Below, piece by piece: positions 1-5,783 of a stretch of DNA of 7,040 nucleotides; within the stretch, counting starts at the first letter, position 1; each line of letters starts with the position of its first letter. Location of the stretch: assembly GCA_947581845.1 (NCBI GenBank), contig CANPVY010000078.1:1-7040 (forward strand), in the 5' to 3' direction. A program made the translations under genes and the position numbers. Origin of the DNA: an uncultured bacterium. Its GTDB lineage: Bacteria > Gemmatimonadota > Gemmatimonadetes > Palauibacterales > KS3-K002. The notes under the pieces are model-generated. The model was not told the origin of the DNA, did not search any database, and saw nothing but the letters and a program-made list of their open reading frames with translations.

Positions 1-85
1 GGATCAGCGCCGGGTACGGCCCGAACATCCATCGCAGCTCGCCCCTGAAGACGCTGGCGACCTCCTGAACCTCCGGCTGCAACAT
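1..85 (-). CDS. N-terminal fragment of an unidentified protein (runs off the left edge)
   Basis: A leftward reading frame opens with ATG at 85-83 and stays open to the window edge, giving 28 residues that begin MLQPEVQEVASVFRGELRWM. The start is well supported: GGGAGGA lies at 94-100 (minus strand) with 8 bases to the ATG. Nothing in these residues identifies a family, and no signal peptide or membrane segment is visible. It lies downstream of the other leftward gene (219-755) in the same direction, separated by 133 bases that hold a hairpin and a possible promoter of its own. It is probably a separate transcription unit or a loosely linked second gene. Confidence 0.55.
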   Translation of the reverse strand, partial: MLQPEVQEVASVFRGELRWMFGPYPALI

Positions 86-164
86 GCGCGCTATCCTCCC
101 GATGAGCCTGGCGCAAAGCTCCGGCGCGGCGCTTTCGCAGTCTCAAGTTTTGACGGGTTCGTAC

Positions 165-193
165 ATAATACGCGCCGGCGCCGCTGGCGCCAG
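165..193 (-). promoter_or_regulatory. Candidate promoter for the gene at 1-85
   Basis: Reading leftward, CTGGCG (188-193, 3/6 to the sigma70 -35) and TATTAT (165-170, 5/6 to the -10) are 17 bases apart, about 80 bases before the ATG at 85. The -35 part overlaps the palindrome CTGGCGCCAG (184-193), which could be an operator or part of a terminator hairpin. The match is weak on the -35 side. Confidence 0.3.
177..191 (-). terminator. GC-rich hairpin after the 219-755 gene
   Basis: GGCGCC (177-182) and GGCGCC (186-191) are self-complementary arms separated by GCT, giving a 6-bp stem 28 bases past the stop of the leftward gene at 219. There is no clear T-run in the leftward direction, so intrinsic termination is only a possibility. 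Confidence 0.25.
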
Positions 194-218
194 GGCTGGG
201 CAGGGATGCTGCGGTGAG

Positions 219-755
219 CTAGCCGAAGACCTGGCTGAGCGTTCGAACGACCGCCGGCACGGACTCCGGCTTCGTCATCATGAGCTCGCCCGCATGAAGG
301 CGATCGTTCACACCCAGTAGGAACGACTCTACACTGCGAGGCACAAAAGCTTGCACGACCAGCCAGTCACCCGATGCGTCGGCACGGAAGGCCCCCGCGG
401 TCTGCCGCGTCATCTTGAGCCCGACGATCTCGATGTCGAAACTCAGAGACTCGACCCTCGTGCTGGGCGGTGGCAGCGGCGTCAGCGAGCCCTCGGGCTT
501 GCCAGCCAGTGCGCGCAACATGGCGGAATAATCGGCGTCCGACAGGCGCTGCAACGTCAGCACGTGCCGGCCGAGGTTGATGACGATGTAGAACCGAGAC
601 CAACCTTCACCGTACGAGTACACGGCCTGCCAGCGGCGGCGCAGCGGGTCCCCGGATGGCTGCGCTTCCGTCCGGAAGCGCAGCGGGCGGGGCACAGCCT
701 GCACGGCGAAATAGCCGAGCTGGACCTCCCCAGGCTGCACGTCACGTCGCTGCAT
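219..755 (-). CDS. Hypothetical protein, 178 aa, family not recognised
   Basis: A 178-residue protein, leftward. The start at 755 is supported by GGAGG (764-768, minus strand) 8 bases upstream and by a promoter-like pair further up. I see no signal peptide and no transmembrane helix; the protein looks soluble. The first 40 residues are Pro/Arg-rich. Two stretches alternate hydrophobic and polar residues in a beta-like way: about 44-70 (VYSYGEGWSRFYIVINLGRH) and 104-116. The C-terminal part (130-178) contains WLVVQAFVPRSVESFLLGVN followed by a conserved-looking ELMMTKPESVPAVVRTLSQV. The rightward frame over the same DNA (351-959) is Arg/His/Pro-rich and reads as a shadow. The gene is divergent from the CPBP-like gene at 985. 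I do not recognise a family, so no function is assigned. Confidence 0.75.
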   Translation of the reverse strand: MQRRDVQPGEVQLGYFAVQAVPRPLRFRTEAQPSGDPLRRRWQAVYSYGEGWSRFYIVINLGRHVLTLQRLSDADYSAMLRALAGKPEGSLTPLPPPSTRVESLSFDIEIVGLKMTRQTAGAFRADASGDWLVVQAFVPRSVESFLLGVNDRLHAGELMMTKPESVPAVVRTLSQVFG

Positions 756-807
756 AGCGGAGACCTCCGAATCGCTTACAGGCTCGCCTACTTTGTGGAC
801 TTCCCCT

Positions 808-836
808 TATATAGCTCGCGCCGCCGCGCTGGGCAA
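808..836 (-). promoter_or_regulatory. Candidate sigma70-type promoter for the 219-755 gene
   Basis: On the minus strand TTGCCC (831-836) and TATATA (808-813) are separated by exactly 17 bases; an overlapping TATAAG (806-811) is 5/6 to the -10 consensus. The AT-rich box stands out from the GC-rich surroundings and lies about 50 bases before the ATG at 755. Functional use is inferred. Confidence 0.5.
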
Positions 837-932
837 ATTCTGTTCCTGCCCCAGAGTGGCTCACAAGCGCGTATGCCGCGCCCAACCCAGCGCCCACGGC
901 TGGCGGCCCGCGACCGGAAGCGCAACAGGCCG

Positions 933-960
933 TTGCGCGCACACCGCAAGACGCTGTAAT
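933..960 (+). promoter_or_regulatory. Candidate promoter for the CPBP-like gene
   Basis: TTGCGC (933-938) and TGTAAT (955-960, 5/6 to the -10 consensus) are 16 bases apart. A transcript would start near 967, just before the GGGAGG ribosome binding site (975-980). Together with the leftward promoter at 808-836 this makes 756-984 a divergent promoter region. Confidence 0.4.
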
Positions 961-984
961 GGTGGACTGCGGAAGGGAGGAGAG

Positions 985-1671
985 ATGAGCCAGGGAAGAA
1001 CACACCGGCAGCGTGCCGCCAGGCTGCGTAGTGCCGTGCTCAGCCAGCCGGCGATCCAGCCTCTGGTATTCGTGGCGCTGACGCTGGCCTACATCTGGGT
1101 GATCAGGCCGACCGGGAACGATTGGCTGAAGATCCCCGTGTTCACGATCATCGTGCTGATCCCCTTCACCTCCAACTTCTTCCACCGGGACCGCCTGCGT
1201 GAGCTCGGTCTGCGCCTCGACAACCTCTGGGCCTCGGGTGTACAGGTTGGGCTGGCGACGCTGATCGGCGCGATCGCGGTGGTCGGAGTCGGTATGCTCA
1301 CCGGCGCCGGACCTGACTTCCCGCGTGGCGTCGCCCGTTCCTTCCTGCTCTATCCCCTCTGGGGACTGGCGCAGCAATACGCCATGCAATCGTTCACCTA
1401 CCGCCGCATACGCGAGGGCAGCGGTCGTCCGGTCCTGGCAGCGGCGATCACCGCCACCCTCTTTGCCTCCGCCCACTGGCCCAACCCGGCTCTGGCCCTA
1501 ATGACCCTGGTGGGAGGTTATGTCTGGTGCCGACTCTTCGAGGGTCAGCCCAATCTGATCACACTGGCACTCTCGCACGGCTGGCTGGCCGTACTGCTCC
1601 GCTACTCGTGGCCCGCCGAGTGGCTCCACAACCTGCGGATCGGCCCGGACTACTGGGCCTGGACGCCGTGA
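985..1671 (+). CDS. CPBP (CAAX protease/Abi) family membrane protein with altered motif 1
   Basis: A 228-residue integral membrane protein. The ATG at 985 is chosen because GGGAGG sits 4 bases upstream; an open frame extends back to 793 but runs through the promoter region. After a basic N-terminus (residues 1-15), hydrophobic segments lie near 26-41, 50-64, 84-106, 117-133, 148-163, 167-182 and 192-206. The CPBP layout is visible: motif 2 FxxxH as F160-ASA-H164 and motif 3 around H198 (LALSHGW). Motif 1, normally EExxxR, reads Q130-Q131-YAM-Q135, so both catalytic glutamates and the arginine are glutamine. Family members are intramembrane endopeptidases that process prenylated proteins or bacteriocin-type peptides. 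This one may be inactive or belong to a divergent QQ branch. Its stop is 6 bases from the stop of the convergent VOC lipoprotein gene. Confidence is high for the fold family, low for protease activity. Confidence 0.82.
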   Translation: MSQGRTHRQRAARLRSAVLSQPAIQPLVFVALTLAYIWVIRPTGNDWLKIPVFTIIVLIPFTSNFFHRDRLRELGLRLDNLWASGVQVGLATLIGAIAVVGVGMLTGAGPDFPRGVARSFLLYPLWGLAQQYAMQSFTYRRIREGSGRPVLAAAITATLFASAHWPNPALALMTLVGGYVWCRLFEGQPNLITLALSHGWLAVLLRYSWPAEWLHNLRIGPDYWAWTP

Positions 1672-1677
1672 GGCAGT

Positions 1678-2190
1678 CTACTCGGGCAGCTTGAAGTACG
1701 GGTTCTCGATGATGCCGAGCAGGTTTCCGAAGGGATCGACCACGGACGCGACCTTGATCCCCTCCCCCACATCCTGAACCTCGCCGTGCGCGCTAGCACC
1801 GAGTTCCAGCAACTTCGTCATTGCCGCCTCGATGTCCTCAACGCCCCAGTAGGCCAGCGTCCCGCCCAACCCGAGCGCCTCTCCGCCCTCCACCGGAAGC
1901 AGGCCGAGCTCGAACCCGCCCACGTTGAATCCCACGTAGTAGGGCTCGTCGAAATACGGCTCGAAGCCGAGTACCTTGCTGTACCACAGCTTCGCTTCCC
2001 CCAGGTCATCCACCTGGTAAACCACGGTCCTGAGCCCAATAAACATCGTGCCCTCGTCTCCCGCTCTTCTTGACACTGCCGCCTCCGATATCGTCGTCTC
2101 CTCCGACGACCCTGCGTCACCGCCGCACGCCGACAACACAGCCAGGGTCACGAAGATGACCGCCATCTCCATCGCTCGTCCTCTACTCAT
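1678..2190 (-). CDS. VOC-fold (glyoxalase/bleomycin-resistance superfamily) lipoprotein
   Basis: A 170-residue protein, leftward. Residues 1-21 form a lipoprotein signal: MSRGR, a hydrophobic core (AVIFVTLAVLS), and a lipobox LSAC with the lipidated cysteine at 22. A polar linker (GGDAGSSEETT onward, to about 48) follows. Residues 49-165 are one VOC module: MFIGLRTVVYQVDDLGEAK, a WYSKVLG segment (69-75), FELGLLP (93-99) and VDPFGNLLGIIEN (151-163). By rough alignment with glyoxalase I, three of four metal-ligand positions are not H/E (R54, Y114, G159); only E94 remains, so metal-dependent glyoxalase activity is unlikely. Substrate unknown. Start 2190 is preferred because it supplies the basic residues of the signal peptide. 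ATG 2172 has a better AGAGGA site but loses them. ATG 2046 would give a cytoplasmic VOC protein. Stop is 6 bases from the CPBP gene's stop. Confidence 0.8.
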   Translation of the reverse strand: MSRGRAMEMAVIFVTLAVLSACGGDAGSSEETTISEAAVSRRAGDEGTMFIGLRTVVYQVDDLGEAKLWYSKVLGFEPYFDEPYYVGFNVGGFELGLLPVEGGEALGLGGTLAYWGVEDIEAAMTKLLELGASAHGEVQDVGEGIKVASVVDPFGNLLGIIENPYFKLPE

Positions 2191-2295
2191 CGCCCGCCCT
2201 TGCCTCGTGAGCGCCCCGATGTCGCCACAGCGGTCCACTGCCTGCCTCCGCTCAGGGCTCGTCCCGAGGCGGAGGCCCACCTGAAACCGATCCCA

Positions 2296-2325
2296 ACCAG
2301 ATCACTGACAGTGTGAACTTGTCAA
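2296..2325 (-). promoter_or_regulatory. Candidate promoter and palindromic operator for the VOC lipoprotein
   Basis: On the minus strand a perfect -35 consensus TTGACA lies at 2320-2325. The matching -10 region is poor: TCTGGT at 2296-2301, 18 bases away, 3/6. The spacer holds the perfect 11-bp palindrome CACTGACAGTG (2303-2313), and the -35 box sits inside the 9-bp palindrome CTTGTCAAG (2318-2326). A repressor bound in the spacer would block RNA polymerase. This is inference from position alone. Confidence 0.3.
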
Positions 2326-2442
2326 GCCCTCGAATCGCTGTGGCGCTACTAATCGTAGGACAGGATACATAAAGGCGCACAACCAAGCGACGGGAGATGG
2401 GCGCCTCGCTGAATGCTTCCGCCCCATGGCCTACCAAGAACT

Positions 2443-2461
2443 GAGATTGATACTCAATAGC
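2443..2461. promoter_or_regulatory. Fur-box-like operator upstream of sodA
   Basis: GAGATTGATACTCAATAGC matches the 19-bp E. coli Fur box (GATAATGATAATCATTATC) at 14 of 19 positions when compared base by base. Its core ATTGA-TAC-TCAAT (2446-2458) is a perfect inverted repeat. It abuts the candidate -35 box and lies 86 bases before the sodA start. Fur control of sodA is established in E. coli; its use here is inferred. Another metal- or redox-sensing regulator of the Fur family (PerR, Mur) is possible. Confidence 0.4.
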
Positions 2462-2462
2462 A

Positions 2463-2491
2463 TTGCGCACCCCGCCCTCCCGGGATAACAT
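2463..2491 (+). promoter_or_regulatory. Candidate sodA promoter
   Basis: TTGCGC (2463-2468) and TAACAT (2486-2491, 4/6 to the -10 consensus) are 17 bases apart, predicting a leader of about 50 bases before the ATG at 2548. Both boxes are imperfect. The main support is position, next to the Fur-box-like palindrome. Confidence 0.35.
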
Positions 2492-2547
2492 CAAGGCTCC
2501 TGCGGCACACAAGCTGACGACGACTCTTGCGACTTAGGAGGTTGATG

Positions 2548-3162
<615 letters not shown>

Positions 3163-3191
3163 GCTATTTCAGGCGAGCTAGTCCCAGCCAG

Positions 3192-3227
3192 CGAGCCCTC
3201 CGCGCCCAGCGCGCGCCGGAGGGCTCG
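3192..3227 (+). terminator. Hairpin terminator after sodA (possibly bidirectional)
   Basis: CGAGCCCTCCG (3192-3202) and CGGAGGGCTCG (3217-3227) form a perfect 11-bp GC-rich stem with a 14-base loop, followed by TGCTCATCTTTCT, a weak pyrimidine tail. It begins 29 bases after the sodA stop. A leftward transcript from the remnant at 3231-3344 would also end here. Confidence 0.65.
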
Positions 3228-3230
3228 TGC

Positions 3231-3344
3231 TCATCTTTCTACCCGCCCTCCTGGCCCTTTGAACGCCCTGGCGAACTCCTCGATCGACGTGGGTGTGGTG
3301 TTCTCTGACCCGTTCAGGATCGCGTCGAGCCTCCAGCACCCCGG
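3231..3344 (-). pseudogene. Possible decayed C-terminal gene fragment
   Basis: The leftward frame between an in-frame TAA (3345-3347) and a TGA (3231-3233) encodes 37 residues including LDAILNGSENTTPTSIEEF and ARAFKG. The codons of that central part almost all end in G or C, as in the real genes here, whereas the last nine codons do not. There is no start codon ATG/GTG or ribosome binding site. The pattern TPTSIEEFARAF is reminiscent of the C-terminal tails of NmrA-like NAD(P)-binding oxidoreductases, but the match is too short to name a family. It may be the relic of a gene that once converged on sodA, or a chance frame. Confidence 0.25.
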
Positions 3345-3407
3345 TTAGCCACTCAGCGCACTGTATGTCGGCTCATCGCAGCCCGCGCACGGTTCACCGC
3401 TCGGCGG

Positions 3408-3437
3408 TTGCCGGCCCGGCGGCACCCGTCTTAGTAT
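3408..3437 (+). promoter_or_regulatory. Candidate promoter of the kinase-regulator operon
   Basis: TTGCCG (3408-3413, 4/6) and TAGTAT (3432-3437, 4/6) are 18 bases apart and predict a leader of about 40 bases before the TTG start at 3484. It is the best pair I find in 3228-3483, but weak. Confidence 0.25.
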
Positions 3438-3483
3438 CCTTCGACGACGGCAACGACCCCGCCAACGGCAGCCCATACCAGCA

Positions 3484-4617
3484 TTGGCTACGACGGATTT
3501 CGGGCGTTTGCTCAGCCGGCCGCGCGTCAGGTGGCTCCTGGTCATCGGCTTCTGGACGTTTTTCGGCTCCCTGTTCGCGGTCGAGCTCTACCTGCTGAGC
3601 CGAGCTGAAGGTGGGTCCCTGACCCTGGGACCGGCGCTCATCCGGCACCTGGCGTGGTCCTATACGTGGGCGCTGTTTACGCCAGTGGTGCTGTGGCTGC
3701 GCAGGCGTTTCCCACTCGATCGTCGCCGCTGGCCAAACAGCCTGCTCGTGCACCTCGCCATGTGCCTGCTCATGGCGCTGATCGGGTCGGTCGTCTTCGT
3801 GCTGGCGGGCCAGCTCACCGGTCTGTATCCCGGCGGCCTCAGCGTCCTGGTTGATCACTCGCTGCTGCTCTTTGCGACCTGGTTGCACCTCGATCCGTTC
3901 CTCTACTGGCTCATCATCGGCCTGAGCTATGCCGCGCAGTATTACCGAGAGAGCCGGGAGCGACAGTTGCGGGCCTCACAGCTGGAGGCCCAGCTCAGCC
4001 GTGCACGGCTGCAGGCGCTCGAGATGCAGTTGCACCCCCACTTCCTGTTCAATGCGCTCCACACGATCGCGGGCCTCATCAGGACCCACAAGAGCGCACA
4101 GGCCGTTCGCGTGGTCACCGGATTGGGCGAACTGCTGCGGCGTGCGCTGGACAGCGCCGGCGCGCAGCTGGTGCCACTGAAGCAGGAGATAGAGTTCGTC
4201 GAGCGCTACCTGGAGATCGAGCAGATCCGCTTCGGCGACCGGTTGACTGTCGAGCTGCAAATCGAGCCCGACACGTGGGACGCACGCGTTCCCCACCTCA
4301 TACTGCAGCCGCTGGTCGAGAACGCCATCCAGCACGGGATCGCGCCGCGCGCGGCGGGTGGGCGAGTCAAGGTCAGCGCACGGCGTGATGCTGAGCGGCT
4401 CCACCTTGCTGTGTGGGACGATGGGCCCGGTCTGCCCGGCGGTTCGCTGCAGCCGGTAAGGGACGGTGTGGGCCTTGCAACGACCAAGCAGCGGCTCGAG
4501 CAGCTCTACGGCCGCGACCACACATTTGCTGTCGCCAACTCGGCAGATGGCGGCGTGTGCGCCGCGTTGCAGATCCCCTTCCAGTTGGCGACGGACGAAT
4601 GGCAGAGCGGGGCCTAG
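3484..4617 (+). CDS. LytS/YehU-type membrane sensor histidine kinase
   Basis: A 377-residue inner-membrane kinase that should autophosphorylate and pass phosphate to the LytTR regulator that follows. Four hydrophobic segments lie near residues 17-38, 52-72, 86-109 and 133-153; there is no recognised extracellular sensor domain. A short coiled-coil-like linker (155-180) leads to the His_kinase domain (Pfam PF06580 type): HPHFLFNALHTI with the probable phospho-acceptor H186, then an HATPase region with N-box N280 (PLVENAIQHGI), DDGPGLP (312-318) and GVGLATTKQRLEQLYG (328-343). The usual N of NPHFLFN is H184. The start is a TTG at 3484 with no clear ribosome binding site; no ATG or GTG lies in the open frame upstream, so the N-terminus is uncertain. 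The stimulus is not evident. Confidence 0.9.
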   Translation: MATTDFGRLLSRPRVRWLLVIGFWTFFGSLFAVELYLLSRAEGGSLTLGPALIRHLAWSYTWALFTPVVLWLRRRFPLDRRRWPNSLLVHLAMCLLMALIGSVVFVLAGQLTGLYPGGLSVLVDHSLLLFATWLHLDPFLYWLIIGLSYAAQYYRESRERQLRASQLEAQLSRARLQALEMQLHPHFLFNALHTIAGLIRTHKSAQAVRVVTGLGELLRRALDSAGAQLVPLKQEIEFVERYLEIEQIRFGDRLTVELQIEPDTWDARVPHLILQPLVENAIQHGIAPRAAGGRVKVSARRDAERLHLAVWDDGPGLPGGSLQPVRDGVGLATTKQRLEQLYGRDHTFAVANSADGGVCAALQIPFQLATDEWQSGA

Positions 4618-4621
4618 CAGC

Positions 4622-5419
4622 ATGGACAAGATACGCGCCCTGATCGTCGATGATGAGCCCGTTGCACGGGACGGCATCCGGGTGTTGCTGCGGGATGACC
4701 CGCAGATCGAGGTGGTGGGCGAGTGCGCCGAGGGACGCGAGGCAGTGGAGGCGATCCAGGAGCTCTCCCCCGACCTCGTGTTCCTCGATGTCCAGATGCC
4801 CGAGCTGGACGGGTTCGGCGTGATCGAGCAGATCGGGGCGGCGGCGATGCCGGTGGTCGTATTCGTGACCGCGTACGACCAGTACGCGCTACGCGCATTC
4901 GAGGTGGCGGCGCTGGACTACCTGCTCAAGCCCTACGACGATGAGCGCTTCGCCACCGCCGTCGAGCGAGCGAAATCGCAGATCCGCCGGGGTAAGGTCG
5001 GCGAACTCAGCCGGAAGCTGATCGCCCTGCTCGAAGGTCAGCTGGGCGAGACCGCGCCGCGTCCGGAGGCTGGCCCAACAGGGTACCTACAGCGGGTGAT
5101 GCTGAAGACGGGCGGTCGCGTCACCTTCCTCAAGGTCGATGAGGTCGACTGGATCGAGGCGGAGGGCGACTACGTCAAGCTACACGTGGGAAAAAGCTGG
5201 CATCTGCTCCGTGATACGATGAAGCGATTAGAAGAGCAGCTCGACCCGTCACGATTCGTGCGGATACACCGCTCGACCATTGTCAACATCGATCGGATTG
5301 AAGAGCTGCACCCCTATTTCCACGGTGACTACGTCGTCGTCCTCCACAACGGAACCGAGCTCAAGTTGAGCCGCAGCCGCCGCCACGCTCTGGAAGAGCG
5401 CCTGGGTTGGTCGCTCTAG
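4622..5419 (+). CDS. LytTR-family DNA-binding response regulator
   Basis: A 265-residue cytoplasmic transcription regulator. The receiver domain (about 4-120) has the acidic pair D10-D11, phospho-acceptor D56 (LVFLDVQMPELDG), T83 and K103 (YLLKPYD). A variable linker (122-153) precedes a LytTR DNA-binding domain (about 156-262) with VDWIEAEGDYVKLH, FVRIHRSTIVNID and the C-terminal LKLSRSRR. The ATG at 4622 is chosen because it gives a complete receiver start (MDKIRALIVDDEP); the open frame extends back to 4466 only as a shadow of the kinase gene. It begins 4 bases after the kinase stop with only a weak GCGGGG upstream, so translational coupling is likely. LytTR proteins bind paired short direct repeats. 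I see no convincing pair in this window, so targets may lie elsewhere. Confidence 0.95.
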   Translation: MDKIRALIVDDEPVARDGIRVLLRDDPQIEVVGECAEGREAVEAIQELSPDLVFLDVQMPELDGFGVIEQIGAAAMPVVVFVTAYDQYALRAFEVAALDYLLKPYDDERFATAVERAKSQIRRGKVGELSRKLIALLEGQLGETAPRPEAGPTGYLQRVMLKTGGRVTFLKVDEVDWIEAEGDYVKLHVGKSWHLLRDTMKRLEEQLDPSRFVRIHRSTIVNIDRIEELHPYFHGDYVVVLHNGTELKLSRSRRHALEERLGWSL

Positions 5420-5480
5420 CACCTGTCCGGCCGTATACCCCGAAGCCGTTCATCCCGCGATAGCGCCGCTTCGTCTATAC

Positions 5481-5528
5481 GAGATGACGGCTCGCCGACA
5501 AACCGTTCCCGTAACCCCGCGTCATCTC
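5481..5528. repeat. 9-bp perfect inverted repeat after the LytTR gene
   Basis: GAGATGACG (5481-5489) and CGTCATCTC (5520-5528) are perfect complements enclosing a 30-base loop, 61 bases after the regulator's stop. There is no T-run. It could stabilise the 3' end of the operon mRNA or be a binding site. Confidence 0.35.
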
Positions 5529-5541
5529 CTAACATAGGCTC

Positions 5542-5559
5542 GGTGCGCGCGAGCGCGCC
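5542..5559 (+). terminator. Compact hairpin with a GCGA tetraloop
   Basis: GGTGCGC (5542-5548) pairs with GCGCGCC (5553-5559), including one G-U pair, around the GNRA-type tetraloop GCGA. It may end the kinase-regulator transcript, though it lies 122 bases past the stop and has no T-run. Confidence 0.25.
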
Positions 5560-5639
5560 CGTCGTTGGGCCCGAGAACCGCGTGCGCGCCCCAGAGAGGG
5601 GCTGGGTTCGGTGAAAGGCCCCCGCCCGGCGGCGACGAC

Positions 5640-5742
5640 GGCGAGAGGAAGTAGCCAATTACGCCATAACCGCGGAAGTACGGGCGTCGCCGAACCCGCG
5701 AACGCCCCGCGTACTGGTGGTGGGCTGCTTCCTCTTGTCGCC
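5640..5742. other. 103-base imperfect hairpin, possible structured RNA or small palindromic element
   Basis: The segment folds end to end. GGCGA (5640-5644) pairs with TCGCC (5738-5742). GAGGAAG (5645-5651) pairs with CTTCCTC (5728-5734) after a 3-base bulge. TAGCC (5652-5656) pairs with GGCTG (5723-5727, one wobble). CGCC (5662-5665) pairs with GGTG (5719-5722), and ACC (5669-5671) with GGT (5716-5718). AGTAC (5677-5681) pairs with GTACT (5711-5715). GGGCGT (5682-5687) pairs with ACGCCC (5702-5707) across another 3-base bulge. The loop is 14 bases. Bulges are mostly on alternating sides. No known RNA family is recognised. A REP- or MITE-like repeat is an alternative. Confidence 0.45.
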
Positions 5743-5783
5743 AGCTGGAAAGCAGAGGGGACGAACTCGAGGCCTTGAACCTC

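Larger units (their letters stand above)
2191..2547. other. Intergenic region between the VOC lipoprotein and sodA
   Basis: 357 bases separating the two divergent genes, less GC-rich than the rest. It holds the candidate leftward promoter/operator (2296-2326), a Fur-box-like site (2443-2461), the candidate sodA promoter (2463-2491) and the sodA ribosome binding site AGGAGGT (2536-2542). Open frames crossing it on the minus strand (2252-2512) lack a ribosome binding site and look like shadows. Confidence 0.6.

Noticed and set aside
793..984. Extended N-terminus for the CPBP-like protein starting at 793.
   Set aside because: The extra 64 residues are Arg/Cys-rich and cross both divergent promoter candidates; the ATG at 985 has an ideal GGGAGG site.
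742..1476. Long minus-strand open frame opposite the CPBP gene.
   Set aside because: It is an antisense shadow of a high-GC gene, rich in Gly/Arg/Glu/Gln; the plus strand carries recognisable membrane segments and CPBP motifs.
2252..2512. Minus-strand open frame of 86 codons across the sodA upstream region.
   Set aside because: No ribosome binding site, overlap with the likely sodA promoter and Fur-like site, and no recognisable protein pattern.
3309..3411. GTT-containing motifs upstream of the kinase (CCCGTTCAG at 3309-3317 and others) as LytTR binding sites.
   Set aside because: The repeats are not at the 21-22 base spacing expected for LytTR direct repeats and most match the consensus poorly.
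3430..3483. Minus-strand 17-codon hydrophobic micro-ORF (MLVWAAVGGVVAVVEGY).
   Set aside because: No ribosome binding site and too short to distinguish from chance in GC-rich DNA.
3394..3888. Minus-strand open frame opposite the kinase gene.
   Set aside because: Gln/Glu/Arg-rich shadow; the plus strand encodes clear transmembrane segments.
5603..5615. GGGTTCGGTGA suggested a tRNA T-arm.
   Set aside because: No acceptor stem, D-arm or anticodon arm can be placed around it.
5723..5750. On the minus strand GAGGAAGCAGCC resembles the core of bacterial SRP (4.5S) RNA.
   Set aside because: Only about ten bases match; the SRP tetraloop stem and the opposite strand of the symmetric loop are missing, and this segment pairs instead with 5645-5656.
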